Notes under the pieces: model-generated
The model's input: only the letters and a program-made list of their open reading frames with translations
What the model was told of the DNA's origin: nothing
The model's database searches: none
Position numbers and translations under genes: made by a program
Shown here: piece by piece, positions 36,457 through 43,451 of the stretch
Numbering within the stretch: position 1 is the stretch's first letter
Layout: every line of letters starts with the position of its first letter
NCBI GenBank assembly: GCA_963824905.1
Contig: CAWGRH010000001.1
Coordinates: forward strand, 62,001 to 126,000
Source of the DNA: JAJPKK01 sp963824905
Lineage (GTDB): Bacteria; Pseudomonadota; Alphaproteobacteria; Rhizobiales; Xanthobacteraceae
Direction: 5' to 3'
DNA length: 64,000 nt

Positions 36457-37173
36457 AGAAGCAGATTCTTCGCTTCTCACCGCACCGAACACCGCCTCGA
36501 ATTCTCGCCGCAACTCCTCGTCGACCTCACGCATCGACGCCGTGCAGCCCAGCGCGCGCAGGCTCGTCACGCCGTAGCGCGGGTCGGCGACGCCGCAGGG
36601 GACGATGCCGGTGAAGTGGGAGAGGTCCGGATCGACGTTGAGGCTGATGCCGTGCAGGCTCACCCACCGCCGCACCCGGATGCCGATCGCAGCGATCTTG
36701 TCCTCGCGTCCCGCGCCGAGCTCGGGCCGGCGCACCCACACGCCGATGCGGTCCTCGCGGCGTTCGCCCGCCACATCGAACTTTGCCAGCGTCCGGATGA
36801 GCCATTCCTCGAGATCGGCCACGTAGCAGCGCACGTCGCCGCCGCGCCGCTTGAGGTCGAGCATGAGGTAAACGACGCGCTGGCCGGGCCCGTGATAGGT
36901 GAGCTGCCCGCCGCGTCCGGCGTCGAACACGGGAAAGCGGCGATCGAGGAGATCCTCCGGCTGCGCGCTGGTGCCGGCGGTGTAGAGGGGCGGATGCTCG
37001 AGGAGCCAGACGAGCTCGCCTTCGGTGCTTGCCGCGATGGCGGCAGCCCGCGCATTCATCGCGGCGAGCGCCTCCTCATAGGGGACCGGCGCGGCGGCGA
37101 TCTGCCACTCGACCGGCTCCCGTTCCGGGCGGGGCTTCGGCGCGGCGGCGAGGTCGGCGCGGGTTGCGGTCAT
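36382..37173 (-). CDS. lipB: Octanoyltransferase (lipoate biosynthesis) with repeat-encoded tail
   Basis: 263 residues. Transfers octanoyl from acyl carrier protein to lipoyl domains. Motifs: RGGQLTYHGPGQRVVY, the catalytic Lys in DKIAAIGIRVRRW, SLHGISLNVDPDLSHF and the catalytic Cys in FTGIVPCGVADPRYG. Start at 37173 (MTATRADLAAAPKP) matches family N-termini; the ATG at 37335 adds a non-conserved stretch. The last ~25 residues (from about SPFSGRAGG) are encoded by dispersed repeat D and end inside it, so the native C-terminus has probably been replaced or extended. Confidence 0.93.
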   Translation of the reverse strand: MTATRADLAAAPKPRPEREPVEWQIAAAPVPYEEALAAMNARAAAIAASTEGELVWLLEHPPLYTAGTSAQPEDLLDRRFPVFDAGRGGQLTYHGPGQRVVYLMLDLKRRGGDVRCYVADLEEWLIRTLAKFDVAGERREDRIGVWVRRPELGAGREDKIAAIGIRVRRWVSLHGISLNVDPDLSHFTGIVPCGVADPRYGVTSLRALGCTASMREVDEELRREFEAVFGAVRSEESASPSPFSGRAGGVLSESHRRWGKQEK

Positions 37174-37347
37174 GGCAGGTACGGTGCGCGCCCCGGTCGA
37201 GAGGAAAAGCCCGCGTGAGCAGGCGATTAGGCGTGATATCGGGCGTCTGCGGGCGACCGCCAACCCCCTTGTGCAGGCCGCGCGCTGCGGCCGACGACCG
37301 CCCTTGTACCGCCATTGCCGATTTGTTACATCCACCGCCGTTGCCCC

Positions 37348-37374
37348 GACGCCGGACCAAAAAAGTCCGGCGTC
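37348..37374. repeat. Perfect 10-base inverted repeat upstream of tRNA-Leu
   Basis: Stem GACGCCGGAC (37348-37357), 7-base loop CAAAAAA and exact complement (37365-37374), ending 9 bases before the tRNA. On the minus strand the loop is T-rich, but there is no T-run after the stem, so it is not an intrinsic terminator in either direction. Its role (processing, attachment site or nothing) is open. Confidence 0.6.
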
Positions 37375-37383
37375 ATTCCCAAT

Positions 37384-37468
37384 GCGGTCGTGGCGGAATT
37401 GGTAGACGCGCTAGCTTGAGGTGCTAGTGGGGCAACTCGTGGAGGTTCGAGTCCTCTCGACCGCACCA
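37384..37468 (+). tRNA. tRNA-Leu (anticodon GAG)
   Basis: 85-base class II tRNA. The acceptor stem GCGGTCG pairs with CGACCGC, and the anticodon stem CTAGC/GCTAG encloses loop TTGAGGT, giving anticodon GAG. A variable arm is present, the T loop is GGTTCGAGTCC and the 3' ACCA is encoded. The accessory islet of duplicated genes begins right after it, a typical integration context, though no integrase or duplicated tRNA end is visible. Confidence 0.97.
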
Positions 37469-37976
37469 TCTCCCAAAATATATTGCCCCGCATGATGGCA
37501 GGCGCGCTGGATGAGCACGATCCGGCGGCGTTTCTGCTGCGTGCGGCGGCTTCCGATCGCCTGCTCGACATCGCTCGCGGGTAAAGCGGGCCGGCGGAGG
37601 CAACGCGCGAAGCGGGGCCGCTCCTCAACACGTTGAAGTTGCGTGCAAACCCCTCATCACACAGCCCGAATCCGTCCCGTACGCGAGCGTGCTCAAGTCG
37701 CCCGTTTATGCCGTTTTAATGGGTCCGCACCTCCGCGCGTTTATGGAACCCGCAATCTGATCAGTCGGCAGTCAGTCGGCCGGGTAATGATATAAATAGA
37801 TTGAAATATAGTAATATTTTTCGCTGGATCGGGCTTGCGTTAACAATAAGTGATCGCTTTCTGGGCGGTCGCGCATAAATAACGTTGCCGTGAATATAAA
37901 TTTCGCATAAACAGATTATGTGGAATATCCAAACAGGAACCGCCAATATCATAACGGCACCAAGGAGAAACACGCC
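37469..37976. other. 508-base region after tRNA-Leu, turning AT-rich, before the first islet gene
   Basis: No gene is supported. The first ~260 bases are ordinary GC-rich DNA. From about 37780 to 37925 the sequence becomes markedly AT-rich (AGATTGAAATATAGTAATAT, TATAAATTTCGCATAAACAG), unlike the surrounding core. This is probably the promoter region for the exported peptide gene and fits foreign origin. The motif annotated at 37905 recurs upstream of the second peptide gene. Confidence 0.55.
37905..37920 (+). promoter_or_regulatory. Shared upstream motif GCATAAACA..ATTAT (module 1)
   Basis: GCATAAACAGATTATG here and GCATAAACATTATAT at 39926 are each located 64-72 bases before the ATG of a paralogous peptide gene, in otherwise AT-rich and dissimilar DNA. 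Conservation at a fixed distance suggests a promoter element or regulator site; identity unknown. Confidence 0.45.
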
Positions 37977-38193
37977 ATGCGTCACCTCACCATCGCCTTC
38001 GCCGCCGCCGCCGTGACCGCGCTGTTCGTCGCTCCGGTCTCCGCCGAACGCCTTCAGGGCGGCCCGCTCAAGCAGCACGGCCAGTGCTGGAAGAAGCATC
38101 TGTCGGTTCTGACATGACTTGGGGACTTGGCTCGCGTGCCCGACGCCGGCCGCTGCGCCTGCGACCGCTGCCACGACCCGTCGCCGGACCTGA
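37977..38193 (+). pseudogene. Small exported Cys-containing peptide, copy 1 (frame broken, two missing bases)
   Basis: Paralogue of the intact 73-residue peptide at 40003. Shared: signal peptide (MRHLTIAFAAAA..), then AERLQGGPLKQHGQCWKK. As sequenced, it stops early at 38117. Restoring one base near 38107 and one near 38124 yields TWGTWLACPTPAAAP... ending RRRT, parallel to TWGTWAACPQKAAT... ending RNRT in copy 2, total about 72 residues. Either a recent pseudogene or two sequencing deletions. Preceded by AAGGAG, followed by an intrinsic terminator. Function unknown. Confidence 0.65.
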
Positions 38194-38232
38194 GCGCTCG
38201 TCGATCAATAAAAGGGGGGCAGACCTCCGCTT

Positions 38233-38262
38233 GGGCCCCGCGGTCATTGTGGGGCCCTTTTT
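38233..38262 (+). terminator. Intrinsic terminator after peptide copy 1
   Basis: Stem GGGCCCC (38233-38239), loop of 11 bases, complement GGGGCCC (38251-38257) and T5 run. It separates the peptide gene from the downstream TIR-like gene, so the two are separate or only partly read-through-linked transcripts. A homologous hairpin (40252-40277) follows peptide copy 2. Confidence 0.8.
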
Positions 38263-38369
38263 ATAACGGCTGATAGCCGTTCATAACGGCCTGGCGTCCG
38301 CGGGGCGAAACGCGGACGGGAATGGGAAGTCGGAAAATTCGGTCACTGCCACGCCCCTGGGAGGCCGGC

Positions 38370-39461
38370 ATGCTGCTACCGATTCGCACCGCGCCCGAGG
38401 ATATCGAAGCGATCTGCAGCTATCTCTTGGCGAAGCCGGCGGGCGTGAGTCCGTCCGAGGTCATCCATCATAAGCGGCTCGACGGCCGCAAAGTTTCGGC
38501 CCTCAAGCTCTGGGGCCTTGTCGAGGACGCCGCCGGCAAGCTCACCTTGTCGCCGCGTGGACGGCTCGTCGCGGCCGAAGGCGGCGCGCAGCGGGCGAGG
38601 GCGCTTCGCGAGATCCTCGTCACCATGCCGCCCTATGCATCTACGATCGCCCGGGCGGTCGAGCGCAATGAGACGATCATGCTGGCGTCCGACATTGCCG
38701 GCCATTGGCAGCATGAGTTCCGCGGCTATCTGCATTTCCACGCCGGCGTCCTCAATCATCAGATCGTCTGCTTCCTGCGGGTTGCCGAGGCTGCGGCGCT
38801 TGGGCGCCTGGTGGTCGGCCGCAAGGGCAAGGAGACGCGGTTCGAGCTCGACGGCGATGAGGCCGCGGCCTTCATGCGCGCCGCGGGTGCCGATCGCAGG
38901 ACCGAGGATCCCGCCGACGGTGAGGCCGCGCGGCCGACGGGTTTCGCGTTCCCGATCCGCCGCAGCCCGCGGGTGTTCATCACCTGCCGGGCGGGCGGAA
39001 AGATTCTGGAGCAGGTCAAAGAGCTCGTCATGTTCGGGCAGATCGAGCCGAACGTGTTCCGTCGCAACGAGATCGCAACGGCGCCGCTCCTCTCGTCCCT
39101 GATGGAGCAGATGCGCGGTTGCGATACCGCGATCGTCCAGGTCGACGCCAACGTCCTGCCGCGCGAAGCCCAGCCGCGCATCGAGCCCGACGTGCTGATC
39201 GAGATCGGCGCCGCCATGGCGCTCTACGGGCGAAACTTCGTGCTGCTGGTGGAGGATTCCGTGGCGCTGCCGCTCAACCTGCAGGGGCTCTGCGAGTGCC
39301 GCTATAGCGGCGACGAGCTCAACATGGCGGCGATGATGGAGCTGCTGCGCGCCTTCAGCGGCTTCACCAAACCGGATGGGAAAATCGCGCTGCCGCCACT
39401 CGGTCCCGTGATCACGCGGGCGCTGCCCCGCGAGAAGGGCCTACGGCCGGTTCGGCAGTAA
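38370..39461 (+). CDS. Winged-helix + TIR-like (PF10137-type) protein, copy 1
   Basis: 363 residues, no signal or membrane segment. N-terminal winged-helix-like domain (residues 1-70, PIRTAPEDIEAICSYLLAKP, then KVSALKLWGLVE), a central region (80-170), and a C-terminal domain (200-330) with PRVFITCRAGGKILEQVKEL, MEQMRGCDTAIVQVDAN and VLIEIGAAMALYGRNFVLLV. The last segment resembles the E-L-G helix and following strand of TIR-like nucleotide-binding domains (CAP12/predicted TIR, PF10137); E278 is where such domains keep their catalytic Glu. NADase activity is inference. Start at 38370 is preceded by GGGAGG. Paralogue of 40488-41582. Confidence 0.7.
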   Translation: MLLPIRTAPEDIEAICSYLLAKPAGVSPSEVIHHKRLDGRKVSALKLWGLVEDAAGKLTLSPRGRLVAAEGGAQRARALREILVTMPPYASTIARAVERNETIMLASDIAGHWQHEFRGYLHFHAGVLNHQIVCFLRVAEAAALGRLVVGRKGKETRFELDGDEAAAFMRAAGADRRTEDPADGEAARPTGFAFPIRRSPRVFITCRAGGKILEQVKELVMFGQIEPNVFRRNEIATAPLLSSLMEQMRGCDTAIVQVDANVLPREAQPRIEPDVLIEIGAAMALYGRNFVLLVEDSVALPLNLQGLCECRYSGDELNMAAMMELLRAFSGFTKPDGKIALPPLGPVITRALPREKGLRPVRQ

Positions 39462-40002
39462 CTCGTCACCGCCTTCCTCACGGTCCGCTGCGCTCCTCGC
39501 GCTCTCGCGCGGGTGCGACGGCCCGCGTTTACGCGCCCCCTCTATCGGTGCCACAAGCAATTCATATCGGCAGAGCGCTCAGCACGCCGCGAGTCGGCCC
39601 GGCTGCGCTTAGTGGCGGGTCCGTGGGGAGCATAAATCTAATTCAAATCAGAGGCTTCTGGCGGAATCCTGAGCGACAACCGGTAGCGGCGCGCGAGGCT
39701 TTTTATCCTTGAATATGAAAACGATCGATATGGCGAATTTACGTGGCGCAACGCCTCTGGCCCGTTTTGCCGTGCAACATCTGCCCTAAAGATAAGCGTG
39801 ATTGTAACCATGGTAAGTCATTATAAAGACGAGATAATCGACTGATTGGCAGGCGCCTCGTTAAGGAAATGTGATGGGCGATCGAGCGCCCGCATATCAA
39901 ATCACTTGCACGTGAGATTAAATCAGCATAAACATTATATCGGTGATTTATAACTGCACCGACCAAGTGAAATCTTCAGGAAACACCCAGGGAGAGGCAT
40001 TC
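39462..40002. other. 541-base gap between the two islet modules, AT-rich
   Basis: No gene. The first ~100 bases are GC-rich and unremarkable, then from about 39620 AT-rich DNA (GGAGCATAAATCTAATTCAA, TCGACTGATTGGCAGG, AACATTATATCGGTGATTTA). Presumed promoter region of the second peptide gene; it carries the second copy of the shared GCATAAACA motif. No insertion sequence or inverted repeat was noticed. Confidence 0.5.
39926..39940 (+). promoter_or_regulatory. Shared upstream motif GCATAAACATTATAT (module 2)
   Basis: Second occurrence of the element described at 37905-37920. The ATG of peptide copy 2 is at 40003. Between motif and gene the two modules share little sequence apart from the ribosome-binding region (AGGAGA and GGGAGAGG), so selective retention of this motif is suggestive. 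Confidence 0.45.
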
Positions 40003-40224
40003 ATGCGCCAGTTCACTCTTGCAGCCGCCACCGTCGCTATCGCAGCTCTCGTCGCCGCGGCTCCCGCTTCGGCAGAGCGGCTCATGGGCGGCCCGATCAA
40101 GCAGGGCGGCCAGTGCTGGAAGTCCAATTCGGGCGGTGGCGAGTCGACCTGGGGTACCTGGGCGGCATGCCCGCAGAAGGCCGCCACTCCGGCGACCCGC
40201 CCCGCTGCGCGCAACCGCACCTGA
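40003..40224 (+). CDS. Small exported Cys-containing peptide, copy 2 (73 aa, intact)
   Basis: Signal peptide MRQFTLAAATVAIAALVA with a typical Ala-Ser-Ala cleavage region, then a mature part of about 50 residues: AERLMGGPIKQGGQCWKSN, GESTWGTWAACPQKAAT and an Ala/Pro/Arg tail. Two Cys could form one disulfide. GGGAGAGG precedes the ATG. No known domain; copy 1 upstream is a broken paralogue. Could be a secreted effector, signal or envelope peptide, or simply a separate stress protein; unproven link to the neighbouring TIR-like gene. Confidence 0.75.
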   Translation: MRQFTLAAATVAIAALVAAAPASAERLMGGPIKQGGQCWKSNSGGGESTWGTWAACPQKAATPATRPAARNRT

Positions 40225-40251
40225 TCGGCCTTTCGAGGCATACCCACCTTT

Positions 40252-40280
40252 CGGCCCCGCAGGTCACTGTGGGGCCGTTC
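40252..40280 (+). terminator. Hairpin after peptide copy 2 (probable terminator)
   Basis: Stem CGGCCCC (40252-40258) and GGGGCCG (40271-40277) with a 12-base loop that is nearly identical to the loop in module 1 (GCAGGTCACTGT against GCGGTCATTGT). The T-run is short (TTCTC), so termination may be partial. Homologous position to 38233-38262. Confidence 0.65.
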
Positions 40281-40487
40281 TCATATCGGGACGGTTCGGC
40301 AAGGGGCGCCCGTACCGTGACCGGAGCGCGACGTCGAAGCGGTGCACGCTTTTCGCACCGGATGCGCTCGAAAAAACAAAGCCTTCGGACGACGCGATCC
40401 GACCGAGGCTGAACGCGGTTGCGCGTCCGCCAAGTGCGAAACACGGGGAAAAGCCCCGGCGCCATTGATGACACCGGAGGAAGTCCG

Positions 40488-41582
40488 ATGCCGTTGCCGG
40501 TCCGGACAGCGCTTGCTGACATCGAGGCGATCTGTCGATACCTCCTTGCTCGGCCCGAGGGCGCGACGCCGGTGGCGCTTGCCGCTGCGCTCGGCGACAT
40601 TTTCGACCTCCGCAAGCTGTTCGCCCTCAAGTTCTGGGGCCTCGTCGCCGACGACGGCAGCGCTGTATCTTTGACCGCGCGCGGGCGGCGTGCCGTCGAC
40701 CCGGCCGGCCCGGACCGCGAGAGCGCGCTCCGGGAGGTCGTGGCGGCGACGCCCCCTTATGCCGCGGTGATCGCCAGCGCCGTCGCGCAGAGCGAACCGG
40801 TGCTGCTCTCCTCCGACGTCGCGGCGCACTGGCAGCAGCACTTCAGGTCCGATTGCCAGTTCGGCATTCTCAACCACCAGACCGTCTGCTTCTTCCGGGT
40901 CGCCGAAGGCGCCGGGCTCGGCCGCCTTCTGGTCGGCCGCAAGGGACAGCAGACGCGCTTCGAGCTCGTCGAAGCCGAGGCCCGCGCCTTCGTCGAGGCA
41001 ACCGGCGCGTCCTCGCGCTTCGCCCATGAGGCCGCCAACGGGGGCAGCGCGTCCGGCGACGCGACGGTCGCGAAGCGGGAGCGCCGGGTCTTCATCGCGC
41101 GTCGCAGCAGCGCGAAGATCATCGAGCAGGTCAAGGAGCTGGTCGCTTTCGGCAAGTTCGAGGCGGTGGTCGCGAAGGAGCGCGACGCCGCGGCGCGGCC
41201 GTTCCTCCACGAGCTTATGGACGAAATGCGCGGATGCGACACCGCGGTGATCCATGTCGGCATGGAAAGCGCGTCGTCCGGGCTATCCTGGGTCGGGGGC
41301 GACGCGCTGATCGAGATCGGGGCGGCGATGGCGCTCTACGGGCGCAATTTCATCCTGCTGGTGGAGGAGGGCGTCGAGCTGCCCTCGAACCTGCACGGGC
41401 TCGCCGAATGCCGCTACAGCGGCGAGGGGCTCGACATGGCGGCGACGATGAAGCTCCTCAAGGCGTTCAACGAGCTCACCCAGGCCGCCCCGTCGAGGCG
41501 CCTCGCGCTCACCATCGGGCCGGACCACGTGATGCCCCATCTCGTTCGCTACGAGAGCCTCGCGCCCTCGGCGGGGGGATAA
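40488..41582 (+). CDS. Winged-helix + TIR-like (PF10137-type) protein, copy 2
   Basis: 364 residues, same architecture as copy 1, clearly paralogous over the whole length: PVRTALADIEAICRYLLARP, HFRSDCQFGILNHQTVCFFR, RRVFIARRSSAKIIEQVKEL, MDEMRGCDTAVIHVG and ALIEIGAAMALYGRNFILLV with the putative catalytic Glu at 276. It diverges most at the linker (170-198) and in the last 40 residues. CCGGAGGAAGTCCG precedes the start. Intracellular; ligand and target unknown. Neighbour of a matching peptide gene in the same order as copy 1, which suggests the module was duplicated as a unit. Confidence 0.72.
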   Translation: MPLPVRTALADIEAICRYLLARPEGATPVALAAALGDIFDLRKLFALKFWGLVADDGSAVSLTARGRRAVDPAGPDRESALREVVAATPPYAAVIASAVAQSEPVLLSSDVAAHWQQHFRSDCQFGILNHQTVCFFRVAEGAGLGRLLVGRKGQQTRFELVEAEARAFVEATGASSRFAHEAANGGSASGDATVAKRERRVFIARRSSAKIIEQVKELVAFGKFEAVVAKERDAAARPFLHELMDEMRGCDTAVIHVGMESASSGLSWVGGDALIEIGAAMALYGRNFILLVEEGVELPSNLHGLAECRYSGEGLDMAATMKLLKAFNELTQAAPSRRLALTIGPDHVMPHLVRYESLAPSAGG

Positions 41583-41634
41583 GTCCGAAGCTCCGGCGGG
41601 GCGCCGTCGCCGTCAGGCGTCGCTTCGCGCCTCA

Positions 41635-42480
41635 TCAATATCTCTCGGCGACGAACCGCCGCCCTTTCAGCGAGGCGTCGTCGTCGTAACTGTGCTTGTC
41701 CGAGCGCTTGGGCAATTTGACCTTGGCGCGCGGCACCTTCTTGTAGGGAATGAGCGAGAGGAGATGGGCGATGCAGTTGAGCCGCGCTCGCCGCTTGTCG
41801 TCCGAGCGCACGATGTACCACGGTGCCTCGTCGGTATCGGTCATCTCGAGCATCCGGTCGCGCGCCCGCGAATAGTCGTACCAGCGTGGGTACGATTCCA
41901 GGTCCATCGGACTGAGCTTCCATTGCCGCAGCGGATCGTTGATGCGGGCGGTGAAGCGGCGCTCCTGCTCGTCCTTGCCGACCTCGAGCCATATCTTGAT
42001 GAGCTTGATGCCGCCCTCGACGATGGTCTTCTCGATCGCGGGGGCGAGCTCGAGGAACCGCCGGTGCTGCTTCTCGTCGATGAAGTTCATGACGTGCTCG
42101 ACGCCGGCCCGGTTGTACCAGCTGCGGTCGAAGATGACGATCTCGCCGGCTGCGGGGAAATTCTCGATGTAGCGCTGGGCGAACATCTGCGTCTTCTGGC
42201 GCTCCGACGGCGCCGGGAGCGCGACCACGCGAAACACGCGCGGGCTGACCCGCTCGGTGATCGCCTTGATGGTGCCGCCCTTGCCGGCGGTGTCGCGCCC
42301 TTCGAAGACGATGACGACGCGCAGGCCCTTGTACTTGACCCAGTCCTGCAGGCGACACAGCTCGACCTGAAGCTTGCGCAGCTCCTTCTCGTACTCCTTG
42401 CGCTTGAGCTTGCCCTCGCGCGACGGAGCCTCGGCGCCGGCCGCTGTCTCGTCGGCCGATTTGCGGAGCGCGGCCATCAT
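41635..42480 (-). CDS. ppk2: Polyphosphate kinase 2
   Basis: 281 residues, transfers phosphate between polyphosphate and nucleotides. Walker A GRDTAGKGGTIKAITERVSP, Walker B IVIFDRSWYNRAGVE, the lid Arg region (QERRFTARINDPLRQWKLSP) and DAPWYIV-type segment EAPWYIVRSDDKRRARLN. One-domain class I PPK2. The ATG at 42480 overlaps the stop of the upstream gene (ATGATGG contains TGA), so the two are translationally coupled; a reading that starts at 42984 fuses them wrongly in another frame. Confidence 0.93.
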   Translation of the reverse strand: MMAALRKSADETAAGAEAPSREGKLKRKEYEKELRKLQVELCRLQDWVKYKGLRVVIVFEGRDTAGKGGTIKAITERVSPRVFRVVALPAPSERQKTQMFAQRYIENFPAAGEIVIFDRSWYNRAGVEHVMNFIDEKQHRRFLELAPAIEKTIVEGGIKLIKIWLEVGKDEQERRFTARINDPLRQWKLSPMDLESYPRWYDYSRARDRMLEMTDTDEAPWYIVRSDDKRRARLNCIAHLLSLIPYKKVPRAKVKLPKRSDKHSYDDDASLKGRRFVAERY

Positions 42481-42927
42481 TTCCAGCTCAGCGTTATGCC
42501 GATGTCGCCCGGCATTCCGCCGGGAAAGTCGACGATCTCGTATCTCACCTTGTAACCGCGCGCCTCGAGGTGCTTCTTCCAGAAGGCGTGGAGCTCCTTC
42601 GGCAGGCCGGTGAGGGTGGCTTCCCAACCCGCTTCCTGCTGGTTGATGGCGCGGCCGTGGTCGGTGAAGAGCGCGTTGGGAAAGCGCCCGACCTGAACTT
42701 CGGTCAGCCCGTTGTCGACGGCCCGCTTGATGATCGCCGCCGCGCGCTTCATCCGCTCCTCTTCGGACGACGCCTGACGGCTTCGACAAGCGCTCGAGCA
42801 GCTCGCGCTTCTCGGCGTCGGCGGCGTTCTCCTTGCGCATGAGCTCGGTCGCTCTTTCGGCCTCGACTTCGGCGATCTTTCGCCGGCAGTCGGCAGCCTT
42901 GGGCAGCAGGTCATCGAAAGACGCCAT
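42477..42927 (-). CDS. Conserved hypothetical protein coupled to ppk2, frame interrupted
   Basis: Starts MASFDDLLPKAADC at 42927 and ends DFPGGMPGDIGITLSWK, whose stop overlaps the ppk2 start. Between about 42762 and 42790 the frame switches by one extra base; restored length is about 149 residues. The N-terminal third is a charged helix (likely coiled coil); the rest includes VDNGLTEVQVGRFPNALF and TLTGLPKELHAFWKKHLEAR. No enzyme motif recognised. Tight coupling with ppk2 suggests a shared role in polyphosphate or granule biology, but that is inference. Confidence 0.7.
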
Positions 42928-43063
42928 GATCGGCTCCATGGTTTGCAAACGAGGAGCAGTCTCGTCACCCGTCGGGCCGTGCATTCAACATCGGACCGGC
43001 CGCATGGAAGATGACTGAGGCCACCCATTTTGGTCGATCGCTCGGGAAGGAGCAACCCGGCCG

Positions 43064-43310
43064 CTAGTCGATGATGTGGTAGCCGCCGTCGATATAAAGC
43101 GTCTCGCCGGTGATCAGCCGCGCGGCATCATGGGCCAGAAAGGCGGTGGCAACGCCCACATCGGTCGATGCTCACGAGGCTCCGTGCCGGCGCCTTGGCC
43201 TTGTCGAGCAATGCGTCGAACTCGGGAATTCCGGATGCTGCACGCGTTGCGAGCGGTCCCGGCGAAATCGCGTGGACACGGATGCCCTTCGGGCCGAGCT
43301 CGCCGCCGGC
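43064..43310 (-). pseudogene. C-terminal fragment of a short-chain dehydrogenase (FabI-like), also frame-shifted
   Basis: About 80 residues remain: ELGPKGIRVHAISPGPLATR (the conserved SDR C-terminal part) and, after a one-base slip near 43165, VGVATAFLAHDAARLITGET then LYIDGGYHIID. The catalytic Tyr-x3-Lys part and Rossmann core are missing, so it cannot be active. The upstream end abuts the acetate-kinase remnant at about 43310. FabI-like SDR, ackA and ppk2 often sit close together in related genomes. Confidence 0.7.
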
Positions 43311-43403
43311 AGCCGGCTCGCGATCCATGTCGTGCCGACCGACGAGGAGCTGATGATCGCCCGCCATACGGTGGCGCTGCTCTCAGCGCGCGGCGGCCGT
43401 TGA
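43311..43403 (+). pseudogene. C-terminal remnant of acetate kinase (probable)
   Basis: About 30 residues, SRLAIHVVPTDEELMIARHT then VALLSARGGR and stop. The segment PTDEELMIARHT is the highly conserved end of AckA. No other part of AckA is present. It runs opposite to the SDR fragment and touches it, so an inversion/deletion joined two gene tails. Too short to be functional. Confidence 0.6.
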
Positions 43404-43451
43404 GCGGGCACCGGGGCGTCCCGCGAAAGCAGCGCCCGCTGCCAAGCCGCG

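Noticed and set aside
37469..41582. Integrase or attachment duplicate at tRNA-Leu
   Set aside because: I looked for a tyrosine recombinase and a repeated tRNA 3' end and saw neither, so the islet is only tRNA-adjacent.
41635..42984. A single 449-residue fusion of the ppk2 partner and PPK2
   Set aside because: The middle part is out of frame and Arg/His-rich nonsense. The true partner ends at 42477 and PPK2 starts at 42480.
43110..43403. A new small plus-strand gene of 97 residues
   Set aside because: Only the last ~30 residues look like a known protein (AckA tail), and the rest is antisense to the SDR fragment.
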